Shown here: positions 8,883 to 17,038 of the stretch, one piece after another
Layout of the letters: each line of letters begins with the position of its first letter
Position numbering within the stretch: position 1 is the stretch's first letter
Assembly: GCF_030145815.1 (NCBI RefSeq)
Contig: NZ_JAIXHL010000018.1
Span: 40,602 to 104,601, forward strand
DNA: 64,000 nucleotides
From: Sphingomonas sp.
Lineage (GTDB): Bacteria > Pseudomonadota > Alphaproteobacteria > Sphingomonadales > Sphingomonadaceae
Direction of reading: 5' to 3'
The notes under the pieces: generated by a model
The model's database searches: none
What the model was told of the DNA's origin: nothing
What the model saw: the letters and a program-made list of their open reading frames with translations, nothing else
Made by a program: the position numbers and the translations under genes

Positions 8883-9272
8883 ATGAACATCCTCTTTATC
8901 GAGGACGATCCGATGAATCGCCGCGTAGTGCGCGACATGCTCAATGTCGCCGGCGCCACGATGGCCGAAGCTGCGCATGCCGAAGAGGGCCTCGCCATGA
9001 TCGGTGCGGGCGAGTATGACGTGGTGCTGGTCGACCTGCGCATGCCGGGCATGGACGGGATCGAGGCGATCGAGCGCATCCGCGCGCGGGGCGATGCCAA
9101 GGCCGAACTGCCCGTCATCGTCGTCACGGCAGACACTGCGGTCGACCTGCGCGAACGCTGCCTCGCCGCGGGTGCGGACGAGGTGCTGTTCAAGCCGGTG
9201 GCGATGGATGCGCTGTTCGACACGATCGGCCGCGTGCTCGCGCTCCGCAGCGGCGACGACATGATCCTCTAG
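8883..9272 (+). CDS. Stand-alone receiver (CheY-like) response regulator
   Basis: A 129-residue protein consisting only of a receiver domain. The acidic pocket is intact (IEDD at 7-9, phosphoacceptor Asp51 in LVDLRMPGMDG), the switch Thr is in VIVVTAD and the conserved Lys is in VLFKPVA. There is no output domain, so it should act by protein contact or as a phosphorelay intermediate. It follows the TPR histidine kinase by 62 bases in the same direction. Because the kinase carries a dead receiver, this protein most likely takes the phosphoryl group from it. Confidence 0.93.
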   Translation: MNILFIEDDPMNRRVVRDMLNVAGATMAEAAHAEEGLAMIGAGEYDVVLVDLRMPGMDGIEAIERIRARGDAKAELPVIVVTADTAVDLRERCLAAGADEVLFKPVAMDALFDTIGRVLALRSGDDMIL

Positions 9273-9280
9273 CCCCCAAT

Positions 9281-9307
9281 ATCCCCCTCCGGTTCAGTGA
9301 GGGGGAT
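9281..9307. terminator. Bidirectional hairpin between convergent genes
   Basis: Nine-base perfect arms (ATCCCCCTC and GAGGGGGAT) around a nine-base loop lie between the receiver gene and the convergent oxygenase gene. There is no T-run, so this is a probable rather than textbook terminator. Confidence 0.5.
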
Positions 9308-9311
9308 CGGA

Positions 9312-10010
9312 TCAATAGGTCTGCACCGGCGTGTGGATCCACGCATGCTCGCGAAACCATTTGGTGATGATGTATTTGACGCCTTTCACCACCGGCGTCC
9401 CCTCGTGCAGCGTGCCGATATTGGGCGACCCATCGGGCTTCATATTGTTCCACGCCAGCAGCAACCCGCGCTTCGGTGCAACGCGCACCCCGGCCTGCGG
9501 GAACCAGGTCGCGCCGCCTTCCTCCACGTCATTAAGGTAGATCATCGCGGTCCAGGTCCGCTGGCCGCCCGACGCCTTCATCGCCGGCCAGTAGTCCTGC
9601 TGTTCGTTGAACCAGTCATAATGCGCGCGGAACTGCTGCCCCGGCGCATAGCGCTGCCCCTGCATCGTCTCGCCATTTTCGGGCGGGATGCCGAGCAAGG
9701 CCGCCATCCGCTCGTCGATCGGCTGCACATCCGGCGACCAGCGGTCGAGGTCGCAGCTTTCGCTCGTCCGGAAATTGGGGTCCTGCGACTGCGACAACAA
9801 TGTGGAGGGGCGGCGATTGGCGTCGATCAGGCGGATCAGCTTGTCGCACTCGGCATCGTTCAGGAAACCGGGATGGTAATAGACCTGCGCGGCATCGACC
9901 TTGGCCCGGCGCATCGCCGGATTGGCCTCGACCCGCGCGGTAACCTCCTGGCCCAGGCGGGCGCGACTGACCGATCCGGCGGGGGTTTTGGAACGCGAAA
10001 AGAATTTCAT
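9312..10010 (-). CDS. 2OG-Fe(II) oxygenase, prolyl 4-hydroxylase-like
   Basis: A 232-residue cytoplasmic enzyme of the prolyl-4-hydroxylase alpha-subunit type. The iron facial triad is visible: His and Asp in RAHYDWF, distal His in GTLHEGTPV, and the 2-oxoglutarate-binding Lys in GVKYIITKWF. GQRYAPGQQF precedes the first His as in known P4H proteins. The reaction is O2- and 2-oxoglutarate-dependent hydroxylation of a prolyl (or other) residue; bacterial substrates include EF-Tu in pseudomonads, but none can be assigned here. ATG at 10010 begins a Lys/Arg-rich N-terminus with no signal peptide. It is a single gene, convergent with the receiver gene. Confidence 0.9.
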   Translation of the reverse strand: MKFFSRSKTPAGSVSRARLGQEVTARVEANPAMRRAKVDAAQVYYHPGFLNDAECDKLIRLIDANRRPSTLLSQSQDPNFRTSESCDLDRWSPDVQPIDERMAALLGIPPENGETMQGQRYAPGQQFRAHYDWFNEQQDYWPAMKASGGQRTWTAMIYLNDVEEGGATWFPQAGVRVAPKRGLLLAWNNMKPDGSPNIGTLHEGTPVVKGVKYIITKWFREHAWIHTPVQTY

Positions 10011-10044
10011 GCCCGCAATTTGCCGCTGAGCCCACGAAACGCAA

Positions 10045-10072
10045 GAGGCCCGACCGTTGCCGGCCGGGCCTC
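10045..10072 (-). terminator. Hairpin downstream of the RcnB-family gene
   Basis: Eight-base arms (GAGGCCCG and CGGGCCTC) lie 21 bases after the stop of the RcnB-family gene. On the minus strand the sequence after the stem is only weakly T-rich, so termination is plausible but not certain. Confidence 0.5.
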
Positions 10073-10093
10073 CCTGCGTGACGCGTGCGTCGC

Positions 10094-10996
10094 TTACCAG
10101 AAGATGTCGTGGATCACGTCGACGACATAGCCGGACCGGACATCGACGAGCAGCGCGTCATTGTAATAGCGCACCCAGCGATACGGGCCATAGGCCGGCG
10201 GCAGGCGGTAGTAGAACGGATCGTTGATCCAGTAATCCGGCGCGAACAGCATCGACCCGATGGTGATGCCGATCGAGAACCGGCGATAGCCGTAGTTGTA
10301 ACCACGCGGCGCGTAATAGCGCGGCAGGCGATAGACGTGCCGGTTGGTCGCGCGATACTGATTCCAGTTGTAGCGGCGGTCGCCGCGCCAGCTGCGGTTC
10401 CAGTTGCGGTTGTCGTCCCAGCTGCGGCGATCCGCCCGCGTGTCGCGCCAGTCGCCATAGCGGCGGTCCTGACGATAATCGCGGCGATCGTCCCGGCGGT
10501 CATCGCGCCAGTCGCGCCGGTCGTCCCGACGGTCGTCGCGATAGTCACGCCGGTCATCGCGGCGATCTTCGCGATAGTCGCGGCGGTCGTCACGGCGCTC
10601 GTCGCGCGTCTGCGACCCCATGATCGCCCCGCGCAGGTCGCGGCGGTCCTCGCGGCGCTCCCCGCGGAAGTCGCGGCGGTCGTCGCGACGCTCTTCACGG
10701 AAGTCGCGGCGCTGTTCCCGGACCTGCGGGGCAGGGGCGGCCGCCGGTGCCGGCGCCGGGCGCGGCTGGACCTGCGGGCGCTCGGGGCGCTGGAACTGCG
10801 GGCGCTCCTGCCGCTGCTCGCGCTGCTCCTGGCGCTGCTGCTGCCATTGCTGGCGCTGTTCGCGGAACTGCTCGCCGCGGCTTTCACGCGCCTGGCCACC
10901 ACCGCGGCCTTCACGTCCGCCCCGGTCCTGCGCAGTCGCAGCAGCGGGGGTCAAAATGGTCGCGCCGATCAGCGCTGCCAAGATCATCTTCTTCAT
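10094..10996 (-). CDS. RcnB-family periplasmic protein with Arg/Asp repeats
   Basis: A 300-residue secreted protein. It has a signal peptide (MKKMILAALIGATILTPAAATA), a Gln/Arg-rich segment to about residue 70, a Pro/Ala stretch, then a long run of repeats built on DDRRD and YR (about residues 90-180). The C-terminal RcnB-like region has RLPPAYGPYRWVRYYNDALLV followed by the family end VDVRSGYVVDVIHDIFW. E. coli RcnB is a periplasmic factor in nickel/cobalt homeostasis, but sphingomonad members are often expanded and their role is open. A GGAGG site five bases before ATG supports the start. The repeat region is prone to length change. Confidence 0.8.
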   Translation of the reverse strand: MKKMILAALIGATILTPAAATAQDRGGREGRGGGQARESRGEQFREQRQQWQQQRQEQREQRQERPQFQRPERPQVQPRPAPAPAAAPAPQVREQRRDFREERRDDRRDFRGERREDRRDLRGAIMGSQTRDERRDDRRDYREDRRDDRRDYRDDRRDDRRDWRDDRRDDRRDYRQDRRYGDWRDTRADRRSWDDNRNWNRSWRGDRRYNWNQYRATNRHVYRLPRYYAPRGYNYGYRRFSIGITIGSMLFAPDYWINDPFYYRLPPAYGPYRWVRYYNDALLVDVRSGYVVDVIHDIFW

Positions 10997-11103
10997 ATTA
11001 TCCTCCGCTCCCCGACAAAGCGCCGGCGTTCAGACTAACGCGCTTTTACGTCGAGTCGGCTGACACACTTCTGAATTGGACTGACAGCCAATTGAAAGCT
11101 TTC

Positions 11104-11610
11104 TTATTCTTCCCCGGTCTCGACCGGAATGCCGCGATCGATCGTAATCTCTTCATCGCCCCGCGCCACCCGCGCCGCGCGCCCGATCGCCTCGATCAAG
11201 CGCGGATAGATGCCGCAGCGGCACAGGTTCGTGATCGCCCCCATGATGTCCTCGTCCGACGGGTTGCGGTTCTTGCGCAGCAGTGCCGCGGCATTCATCA
11301 CGATACCGGGGATGCAGTATCCGCACTGAACGACATTCTCGGCGATCAGCGCCTGTTGCACCGGGTGGTTGCCCTCGGCCGTCAGCCCTTCGATCGTGGT
11401 GACGAACGTCCCCTCGACTCCGCCGATCGTCACCTGGCACGACCGCACCGCCGTCCCGTCGATATCGACCATGCACGCGCCGCACTCGCCGGTGCCACAG
11501 CCATATTTGGTCCCGGTCAGGTTCGACGCATCGCGCAGCGCCCACAGCAACGGCGTGGCCGGATCGAGCTTGTAGGAAACCGGCTGGTTGTTGACGGTGA
11601 ACTTGGTCAT
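11104..11610 (-). CDS. (2Fe-2S)-binding oxidoreductase small subunit, IorA-like
   Basis: A 168-residue protein with the two iron-sulfur domains of molybdenum hydroxylase small subunits. The plant-type cluster motif is YGCGTGECGACMV with a later Cys in VRSCQV, and the helical domain cluster is QCGYCIPG ... NLCRCGIYPR. It matches the isoquinoline 1-oxidoreductase/aldehyde oxidase alpha-subunit type and would pass electrons from a molybdopterin large subunit. No large subunit is adjacent: downstream is the RcnB gene and upstream is MaoC, whose stop overlaps this ATG by four bases. It therefore looks like an orphan subunit, or one whose partner is encoded elsewhere. Confidence 0.9.
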   Translation of the reverse strand: MTKFTVNNQPVSYKLDPATPLLWALRDASNLTGTKYGCGTGECGACMVDIDGTAVRSCQVTIGGVEGTFVTTIEGLTAEGNHPVQQALIAENVVQCGYCIPGIVMNAAALLRKNRNPSDEDIMGAITNLCRCGIYPRLIEAIGRAARVARGDEEITIDRGIPVETGEE

Positions 11611-12062
11611 GTCACCGGCTTAGCATGCAACAGCGCGCTGCGCAGGCAGGTGCACACCGTCTCGTCGCGCTGGTTGAGCATCACATGGCGAAAGGTGACG
11701 ACCCCCTGACCCGGCCGCGACTTGGACGGGCGCAGCGCCACCACCTCGGTCTCGGCGCGCAGCGTGTCGCCGATGAACACCGGGCTCGGCATCCGCACCT
11801 CGTCATAGCCCAGATTGGCGACCAGCGTGCCCAGCGTCGTATCCCCCACCGAAATCCCGACCATCAGCGCAAAGGTGAAGGTGCCATTGACCAGGATCCG
11901 CCCAAACTCGCTCGCCCCCGCCGCCTCCGCGTCGAGGTGCAGCGGCTGGGGATTATGGGTGAGGGTGGAGATGAGCAGATTATCGGTCTCGGTCACCGTG
12001 CGGCGCAGCTCATGGACGATTCGGTCGCCCACCTGCCATTCGTCGAAATAGCGTCCCGCCAT
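11607..12062 (-). CDS. MaoC-family dehydratase
   Basis: A 151-residue hot-dog-fold protein. The R-hydratase signature is present as TETDNLLISTLTHNPQPLHLD, with the catalytic Asp/His pair, followed by FGRILVNGTFTFAL. These enzymes hydrate 2-enoyl-CoA or related acyl-CoA substrates in fatty acid, PHB or branched acyl metabolism. ATG at 12062 is chosen; an in-frame GTG lies one codon upstream. Its stop overlaps the start of the iron-sulfur subunit gene (ATGA), so both are translated from one message. Substrate cannot be inferred. Confidence 0.9.
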   Translation of the reverse strand: MAGRYFDEWQVGDRIVHELRRTVTETDNLLISTLTHNPQPLHLDAEAAGASEFGRILVNGTFTFALMVGISVGDTTLGTLVANLGYDEVRMPSPVFIGDTLRAETEVVALRPSKSRPGQGVVTFRHVMLNQRDETVCTCLRSALLHAKPVT

Positions 12063-12124
12063 CACCGTCTCCCTTTGCGCCTCACTTAACGCGCGAGGCC
12101 GGTTTGTCAGTCCCCCAAAATAAT

Positions 12125-12164
12125 CCTCCCCGGAACGGGGAGGGGGACCATGCGCAGCATGGTG
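12125..12164. repeat. Short palindromic intergenic repeat
   Basis: Two adjacent perfect palindromes: CCTCCCCGG-A-ACGGGGAGG at 12125-12143 and ACCATGC-GCA-GCATGGT at 12148-12164. The pairing of a G/C-rich stem with a CATGC stem is the layout of dispersed sphingomonad intergenic repeats. The rest of 12065-12292 shows no gene. Confidence 0.6.
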
Positions 12165-12292
12165 GAGGGGGCCCGAGGCACAGGATACGGTCGTCGTTAT
12201 ATAGCAAAAGCACCTAGGCGGTTACGGGTGTCCTCACCCGCAACGCAGGTGTCTTTCTAAAAGGTGCTCTGAGCGAAAGGGCTTAGGGCGTG

Positions 12293-13135
12293 CTATCGAC
12301 GATCTATGTCCTCAAGCGGACGGTCATAAGATGGGTCGTCATGATCCAGAATATCGTTGGGATGGATGCTAGCCCGCCACCCGGGTTCCATCTTTTCAAA
12401 TCCCATTACGAAGATACGTTTCTTGCCGGGAGACACCGCCGTCAGAAACTCGATATACCCATAAACCGCCCCACTTTCAGGAATGTAAAACTGGAATGGA
12501 TCCTTGAGAGGAAGCTTTTCTCCGCTCGCTATAATGCGGCTATAAGTTCTACTTTCATCGCCTTGAACACATACGTCTATAATTATCGCTGGACTTCTAC
12601 CAATGTTACGAACAACAAGATAGGCCAGCACCATCGGCCTGCCGTTATGATACAAAACGCTGTATTCACTAAAATCAATATCTATCATGGGGCTTTCGAA
12701 TTTAACGAAAGCGTCGTAACTTCTTACCGCAGCATTGGTGCTGCGCCGGGTCTCTCTAAATGTGGTCCAGACAAGTACAATGCCGATAAGGCTCACAATG
12801 AGGCCGATGCTCGCCGCGCCGCCCGCGATCATGGTCCATCGCGCGGCCTGCTGCTGAGCTACGAGATCATATTCTTCGCGCTGGCTTTCGCGGGAGGATT
12901 TTACTGCCTCGGTTACGCACACGAGCTGTGCCTCCGCTTTGAGACTGAGGCATCGATCCCTTATCTTTTTATCGGCGCTTGCGGCGTAGTCGTCGGCGGC
13001 GTCGGCGGCCTTTACCCGTTGTTCGGTTCTTAGCGCAGATTCGTGCCAGACAAAATTGAAGGCACCGAATAGCACAAACAGCGCTACGGCTACTCCGATA
13101 CCTTTATGAACTGCGCGCCAATTGCCTCTAGGCAT
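12293..13135 (-). CDS. Hypothetical two-helix membrane protein
   Basis: A 280-residue protein I do not recognise. It has an N-terminal membrane helix (GIGVAVALFVLFGAFNFVW, about 12-30), a charged helical stretch with two Cys, a second helix (MIAGGAASIGLIVSLIGIVLVW, about 102-123), then a predicted beta-rich soluble domain to the end. Both termini would lie on the same side. Base composition is visibly lower in GC and codon use less biased than in neighbouring genes, and the gene lies between a palindromic repeat and a broken ORF, so recent acquisition is likely. The start is the ATG at 13135; a short upstream ORF overlaps it by 46 bases. Confidence 0.65.
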   Translation of the reverse strand: MPRGNWRAVHKGIGVAVALFVLFGAFNFVWHESALRTEQRVKAADAADDYAASADKKIRDRCLSLKAEAQLVCVTEAVKSSRESQREEYDLVAQQQAARWTMIAGGAASIGLIVSLIGIVLVWTTFRETRRSTNAAVRSYDAFVKFESPMIDIDFSEYSVLYHNGRPMVLAYLVVRNIGRSPAIIIDVCVQGDESRTYSRIIASGEKLPLKDPFQFYIPESGAVYGYIEFLTAVSPGKKRIFVMGFEKMEPGWRASIHPNDILDHDDPSYDRPLEDIDRR

Positions 13136-13320
13136 TGCAACAAGAACACCGCTGTAAAATTGCCCCGGCTGATCTTGTCCCTGATAATCGGTTCAAAGTC
13201 CATTACGCCTATCTCGTCAAGCTTGCGGATCAGCTCGCATAGGAGATCTCTTTGCGCGCCTGCTCCGCTTTCAGGAGCCGCTTGCCTGTCGCCGACAGCG
13301 CCACCTTCCCTGATGCAGGT
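13090..13320 (-). pseudogene. Broken small ORF, possibly frameshifted gene remnant
   Basis: Two protein-like stretches follow each other in different minus-strand frames. The first reads GKVALSATGKRLLKAEQ and stops at a TGA near 13226. The second continues from there as LLCELIRKLDEIGV then MDFEPIIRDKISRGN and ends at 13090. Neither is a full gene; the second could start at the ATG at 13203, giving 37 residues. The simplest reading is the 3-prime end of one gene with a frameshift, truncated by the LysR gene on its left flank. Family not recognised. Confidence 0.3.
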
Positions 13321-13326
13321 TGATAA

Positions 13327-14172
13327 CTATCCCCCAAACACCCCCCGCACCGCGTCCCCAACCGCCGCCATCCCCTCGCGCGCATCCTCCCCCCGCACCA
13401 GCACCAGCGTCCGCCGCAAGTCGAACCCGATCAGCGCCGGATTGGCCACCCCGGCATGCCGGTGCGACGCCGGCACTACCGTCGCGCCCAGCCCCGCCGC
13501 GACCATCGCCAGCGCGCGGTCGTCGTTGGGCGTGCGCAGCGCAAAACTCGGGCGGATGCCTCGCCGCGTGAAATAACGGCTGGTCTCCGGCAGCGCCTCG
13601 CAGCTGCGCCGCACGATCATCGTCTCGCCCGCCAGCGCCTCGCCGGGCAGCGCGGCTTCCCCGGCCAGCCGATGCCCGACCGGCAGGGCGAGCAGATAGG
13701 GTTCGCTGCGCAACGCCTCGCCATCGCCCTGCACCGCGGTCAGCGCCAGGTCGACCCGCCCGCGCGCGATATGCTGCGCCAGCACCGTCGCATTCCCCTC
13801 GACCAGCTCGACCGCCAGCCCGGGCGCATCCGCCGCGATCCGCGCGACCAGTGCCGCCAGCTCCGCGCTGGCAATCGTCGTCAGCACTCCCAGCCGCAAT
13901 GTCGCGGGCTGCGCGATCCCGCCCACCGCCGCTGCCGCCAGGTTGAACTCGCGCTCGATCCGCCGCGCATGCACCGCAAATTGCGACCCCGCCTCGGTCA
14001 GCTCGATCCGCTGGCTCGACCGGCGCAGCAGCTTCGCGCCCACCTCGCGCTCCAGCTTGGCGATCCCCGCGGACAGCGTCGGTTGCGACACCGCCATCTG
14101 CGCGGCGGCGGCGGTGAACGTCCCGCTATCGATGACGGCGAGGAAATAGCGCAGCAAATAGCGTTCGATCAT
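13327..14172 (-). CDS. LysR-family transcriptional regulator
   Basis: A 281-residue LysR-type regulator. The N-terminal winged helix is clear (LRYFLAVIDSGTFTAAAAQMAVSQ, then TLSAGIAKLEREVGAKLL). The C-terminal periplasmic-binding-like effector domain starts near residue 88 (LRLGVLTTIASAELAALV). ATG at 14172 is preferred over a GTG two codons upstream. It is divergent from the isovaleryl-CoA dehydrogenase gene at 14265 and is the natural candidate regulator of the leucine catabolic cluster. A T-N11-A palindrome covers its own start codon, which fits autorepression. The effector is unknown. Known liu regulators are mostly MerR or TetR family, so a LysR here would be different. Confidence 0.92.
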   Translation of the reverse strand: MIERYLLRYFLAVIDSGTFTAAAAQMAVSQPTLSAGIAKLEREVGAKLLRRSSQRIELTEAGSQFAVHARRIEREFNLAAAAVGGIAQPATLRLGVLTTIASAELAALVARIAADAPGLAVELVEGNATVLAQHIARGRVDLALTAVQGDGEALRSEPYLLALPVGHRLAGEAALPGEALAGETMIVRRSCEALPETSRYFTRRGIRPSFALRTPNDDRALAMVAAGLGATVVPASHRHAGVANPALIGFDLRRTLVLVRGEDAREGMAAVGDAVRGVFGG

Positions 14173-14185
14173 AGACACCGTCTAT
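14171..14185. promoter_or_regulatory. LysR-type T-N11-A operator
   Basis: Perfect palindrome ATAGAC-ACC-GTCTAT containing T-N11-A, the LysR recognition form. It covers the start codon of the LysR gene and lies about 80 bases upstream of the divergent dehydrogenase start, the usual place for a site that represses the regulator and activates the target. Confidence 0.55.
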
Positions 14186-14264
14186 GCTGTCCCGCGCGGC
14201 CTTTCAATTTCTCAGCGGGCGCGCGGCGCGCTAGGATGGCGCAAAACAAGTTCAGGAGAGCGCC

Positions 14265-15422
14265 ATGAGCCTGCCCCAGATGGATTTCGCACTCGGCGAA
14301 ACCGCGGACATGATCCGTGAGACCACCGAACGCTTCGCGCGCGAACAGATCGCGCCGCTCGCGGCAAAGATCGACGCCGACGACTGGTTTCCGCGCGACG
14401 AGCTCTGGGCACCGATGGGCGAACTCGGCCTGCACGGCATCACCATCGCGGAGGAGGATGGCGGCCTCGGCCTCGGCTATCTCGAACATGTCATCGCATG
14501 TGAGGAAGTGTCGCGCGCCTCGGCCTCGATCGGGCTCAGCTACGGCGCGCACTCCAACCTCTGCGTCAACCAGATCGGCCGCTGGGCGAACGCGGAGCAG
14601 AAGGCGAAATACCTGCCCAAGCTGATCAGCGGCGAACATGTCGGCAGCCTCGCCATGTCCGAAGCCGGCGCGGGCAGCGATGTCGTCAGCATGAAGCTGC
14701 GCGCCGAGCATAAGGGCGACCGCTACATCCTCAACGGCACCAAATTCTGGATCACCAACGCCGCCTATGCCGATGTGCTGGTCGTCTATGCCAAGACTGG
14801 CGAGGGATCGCGCGGCATCACCACCTTCATCATCGAACGCGGCATGAAGGGGTTCGAGATCGGGCAAAAGATCGACAAGATGGGGATGCGCGGATCGCCC
14901 ACCGCCGAACTCGTCTTCACCGATTGCGAAGTGCCGGAAGAAAACGTGATGGGCCCGCTCAACGGCGGCGTCGGTGTGCTGATGAGCGGCCTCGACTATG
15001 AACGCACCGTGCTGGCGGGCATTCAGCTCGGCATCATGCAGGCCTGCCTCGACGTCGTGCTGCCGTACCTGCGTGAACGCAAGCAGTTCGGCCAGGCGAT
15101 CGGCAGCTTCCAGCTGATGCAGGCCAAGGTCGCCGACATGTATGTCGCGCTCAATTCCGCCCGCGCCTATGTCTATGCCGTCGCCCGGGCATGCGACGCG
15201 GGCAAGACCACCCGCTTCGACGCCGCCGGCGCGATCCTGCTCGCCTCCGAAAACGCCTTCAAGGTCGCGGGGGAGGCGGTGCAGGCGCTCGGCGGCGCGG
15301 GTTATACCAAGGACTGGCCGGTCGAACGCTTCCTGCGCGACGCCAAGCTGCTGGACATCGGCGCGGGGACGAATGAAATTCGCCGCATGCTGATCGGACG
15401 GGAGCTTGTCGGAGCCGTATGA
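14265..15422 (+). CDS. ivd: Isovaleryl-CoA dehydrogenase
   Basis: A 385-residue acyl-CoA dehydrogenase that oxidises isovaleryl-CoA to 3-methylcrotonyl-CoA with FAD in leucine breakdown, passing electrons to ETF. The whole family layout is visible: N-terminal helical domain, FAD/substrate segments [13 protein letters not shown] and [18 protein letters not shown], and C-terminal [23 protein letters not shown]. The catalytic base of this subfamily is the Glu in [10 protein letters not shown]; its position in this helix, not the usual C-terminal one, identifies isovaleryl-CoA dehydrogenase. AGGAG precedes ATG. The stop overlaps the next start (ATGA). The methylcrotonyl-CoA carboxylase subunits that use its product are encoded at 18152 and 20145. 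Confidence 0.95.
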   Translation: MSLPQMDFALGETADMIRETTERFAREQIAPLAAKIDADDWFPRDELWAPMGELGLHGITIAEEDGGLGLGYLEHVIACEEVSRASASIGLSYGAHSNLCVNQIGRWANAEQKAKYLPKLISGEHVGSLAMSEAGAGSDVVSMKLRAEHKGDRYILNGTKFWITNAAYADVLVVYAKTGEGSRGITTFIIERGMKGFEIGQKIDKMGMRGSPTAELVFTDCEVPEENVMGPLNGGVGVLMSGLDYERTVLAGIQLGIMQACLDVVLPYLRERKQFGQAIGSFQLMQAKVADMYVALNSARAYVYAVARACDAGKTTRFDAAGAILLASENAFKVAGEAVQALGGAGYTKDWPVERFLRDAKLLDIGAGTNEIRRMLIGRELVGAV

Positions 15423-17038
15423 CTGAAATCGCCGCACCATCGGATGAGGTAAGCCGCCGCCAGCGCGGTTTCCTGGGCTTTGTCGAGCGGGCGGGCAATC
15501 TGCTGCCCGAACCGACGATGATCTTCGTCTATCTGATCATCGCGCTGATGGCCGTCAGCGCGATCGGCGACTGGGCCGGATGGTCGGCATCACTCCCCTA
15601 TACCGGTGACGAAGCACCGACCGGTGCGACGCTGGAGGGCGGGGTGCTCACCTACACCGCGTCCAGCCTGTTCTCCGAAGCCAATATCGGTCGCCTGCTG
15701 GTCGACATGCCGCGCACGATGAGCGGCTTTGCGCCATTGGGCCTGATCCTCGTGATCATGCTCGGCGCGGCAGTGGCGGAGCGGTCGGGCATGTTCTCCG
15801 CCCTCATTCGCGCCAGCCTCGCCAATGCTCCGCGCGCGATCCTGACCCCGATCGTCGCGATCATCGGCATGGTCTCGCACCACGCCTCCGACGCCGCCTA
15901 TGTCGTGTTCATCCCGCTCGCCGCGATCGTCTATGCTGCCGCCGGGCGCCACCCCGTCGCAGGGCTCGCCGCCGCCTTTGCCGCCGTCTCCGGCGGCTAT
16001 GCCGGCAACATCACGCCGGGCCAGATCGATGTGCTGCTGTTCGGCTTCACGCAGGAAGCCGCGCGGATCGTCGAGCCGGGCTGGACGATGAACCCGGTCG
16101 GCAATTGGTGGTTCATCCTGTCGATCGTCATCGTCTTCACCCCGGCGGTGTGGTTCATCACCGACAAGGTGGTCGAACCGCGCCTCGGCAAATGGGGCGG
16201 CGAAGCAGACGCGGAAGTGACCGCCGAACTCGCCCGCTCCGAACTCACCGCCGACGAACGCCGCGGCCTGCGCCGCGCCGGCCTCGCCGCGCTCGCGGTG
16301 ATCGCGCTTTACCTCGTCCTCACCCTCGCCCCCGGCTACACCCCGCTGATCAACGAAAAGGCGGAAGGAACGGCGCAGCTTCAGCCCTTTTACGGCGCGC
16401 TGATCGCGGGCTTCTTCCTGATGTTCGTCAGCTGCGGCATCGCGTTCGGCAGCGCGACCGGATCGATCAAGTCCGCCGACGACGTCACCCGCATGATGCG
16501 CGAAGGCATCGCCAGCCTCGCGCCGTACATCGTGTTCGTGTTCTTCGCCGCGCATTTCGTGGCGATGTTCAACTGGTCCAATGTCGGCCCGATCATCGCG
16601 ATCAACGGCGCCGAAGCGCTCCAGGCCTTCGCGCTCCCCGCACCGATCCTGCTGGTCAGCGTGCTGCTGCTGTCGTCCTTCCTCGACCTGTTCATCGGCT
16701 CGGCCAGCGCCAAGTGGAGCGCGCTCGCGCCCGTCGTCGTGCCGATGTTCATGCTGCTCGGCATCAGCCCGGAAATGACCACGGCTGCCTACCGCATGGG
16801 CGACAGCTACACCAACATCATGACCCCGTTGATGAGCTATTTCCCGCTGATCCTCGCGTTCGCGCGGCGCTGGGACGGATCGTTCGGCGTCGGCTCGCTG
16901 CTCGCCCTGATGCTGCCCTATGCGCTCGCCTTCATGACGCTCGGCATCTCAATGGTCGTCGCCTGGGTCGCGCTCGATCTGCCGCTCGGGCCGGGGGCAG
17001 GGGTGTTCTACGCCCCGCCCACAGGTGGAGGCGCATGA
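15419..17038 (+). CDS. AbgT-family transporter
   Basis: A 539-residue inner-membrane transporter with about 10-12 helices. It matches the AbgT family (p-aminobenzoyl-glutamate transporters; also reported as antimetabolite exporters): N-terminal [81 protein letters not shown] and [20 protein letters not shown]. It starts inside the stop of ivd. Its place in a leucine catabolism operon suggests transport of an amino-acid-derived or acyl-amino acid substrate rather than folate fragments, but this is inference. Some annotation pipelines call this group short-chain fatty acid transporters. Confidence 0.9.
   Translation: MTEIAAPSDEVSRRQRGFLGFVERAGNLLPEPTMIFVYLIIALMAVSAIGDWAGWSASLPYTGDEAPTGATLEGGVLTYTASSLFSEANIGRLLVDMPRTMSGFAPLGLILVIMLGAAVAERSGMFSALIRASLANAPRAILTPIVAIIGMVSHHASDAAYVVFIPLAAIVYAAAGRHPVAGLAAAFAAVSGGYAGNITPGQIDVLLFGFTQEAARIVEPGWTMNPVGNWWFILSIVIVFTPAVWFITDKVVEPRLGKWGGEADAEVTAELARSELTADERRGLRRAGLAALAVIALYLVLTLAPGYTPLINEKAEGTAQLQPFYGALIAGFFLMFVSCGIAFGSATGSIKSADDVTRMMREGIASLAPYIVFVFFAAHFVAMFNWSNVGPIIAINGAEALQAFALPAPILLVSVLLLSSFLDLFIGSASAKWSALAPVVVPMFMLLGISPEMTTAAYRMGDSYTNIMTPLMSYFPLILAFARRWDGSFGVGSLLALMLPYALAFMTLGISMVVAWVALDLPLGPGAGVFYAPPTGGGA

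Noticed and set aside
10450..10720. CRISPR array
   Set aside because: The regular repeats are in frame within the RcnB-like protein and have no unique spacers of constant length. No CRISPR array or cas gene was seen in the window.
13456..14268. 270-codon plus-strand frame over the LysR gene
   Set aside because: Antisense to a full LysR protein; no plausible motif.
16105..17034. N-terminal extension of the methyltransferase-like gene by 310 codons
   Set aside because: The extension lies in an alternative frame of the AbgT gene and is Arg-rich junk. The ATG at 17035 overlaps the AbgT stop, as elsewhere in the operon.
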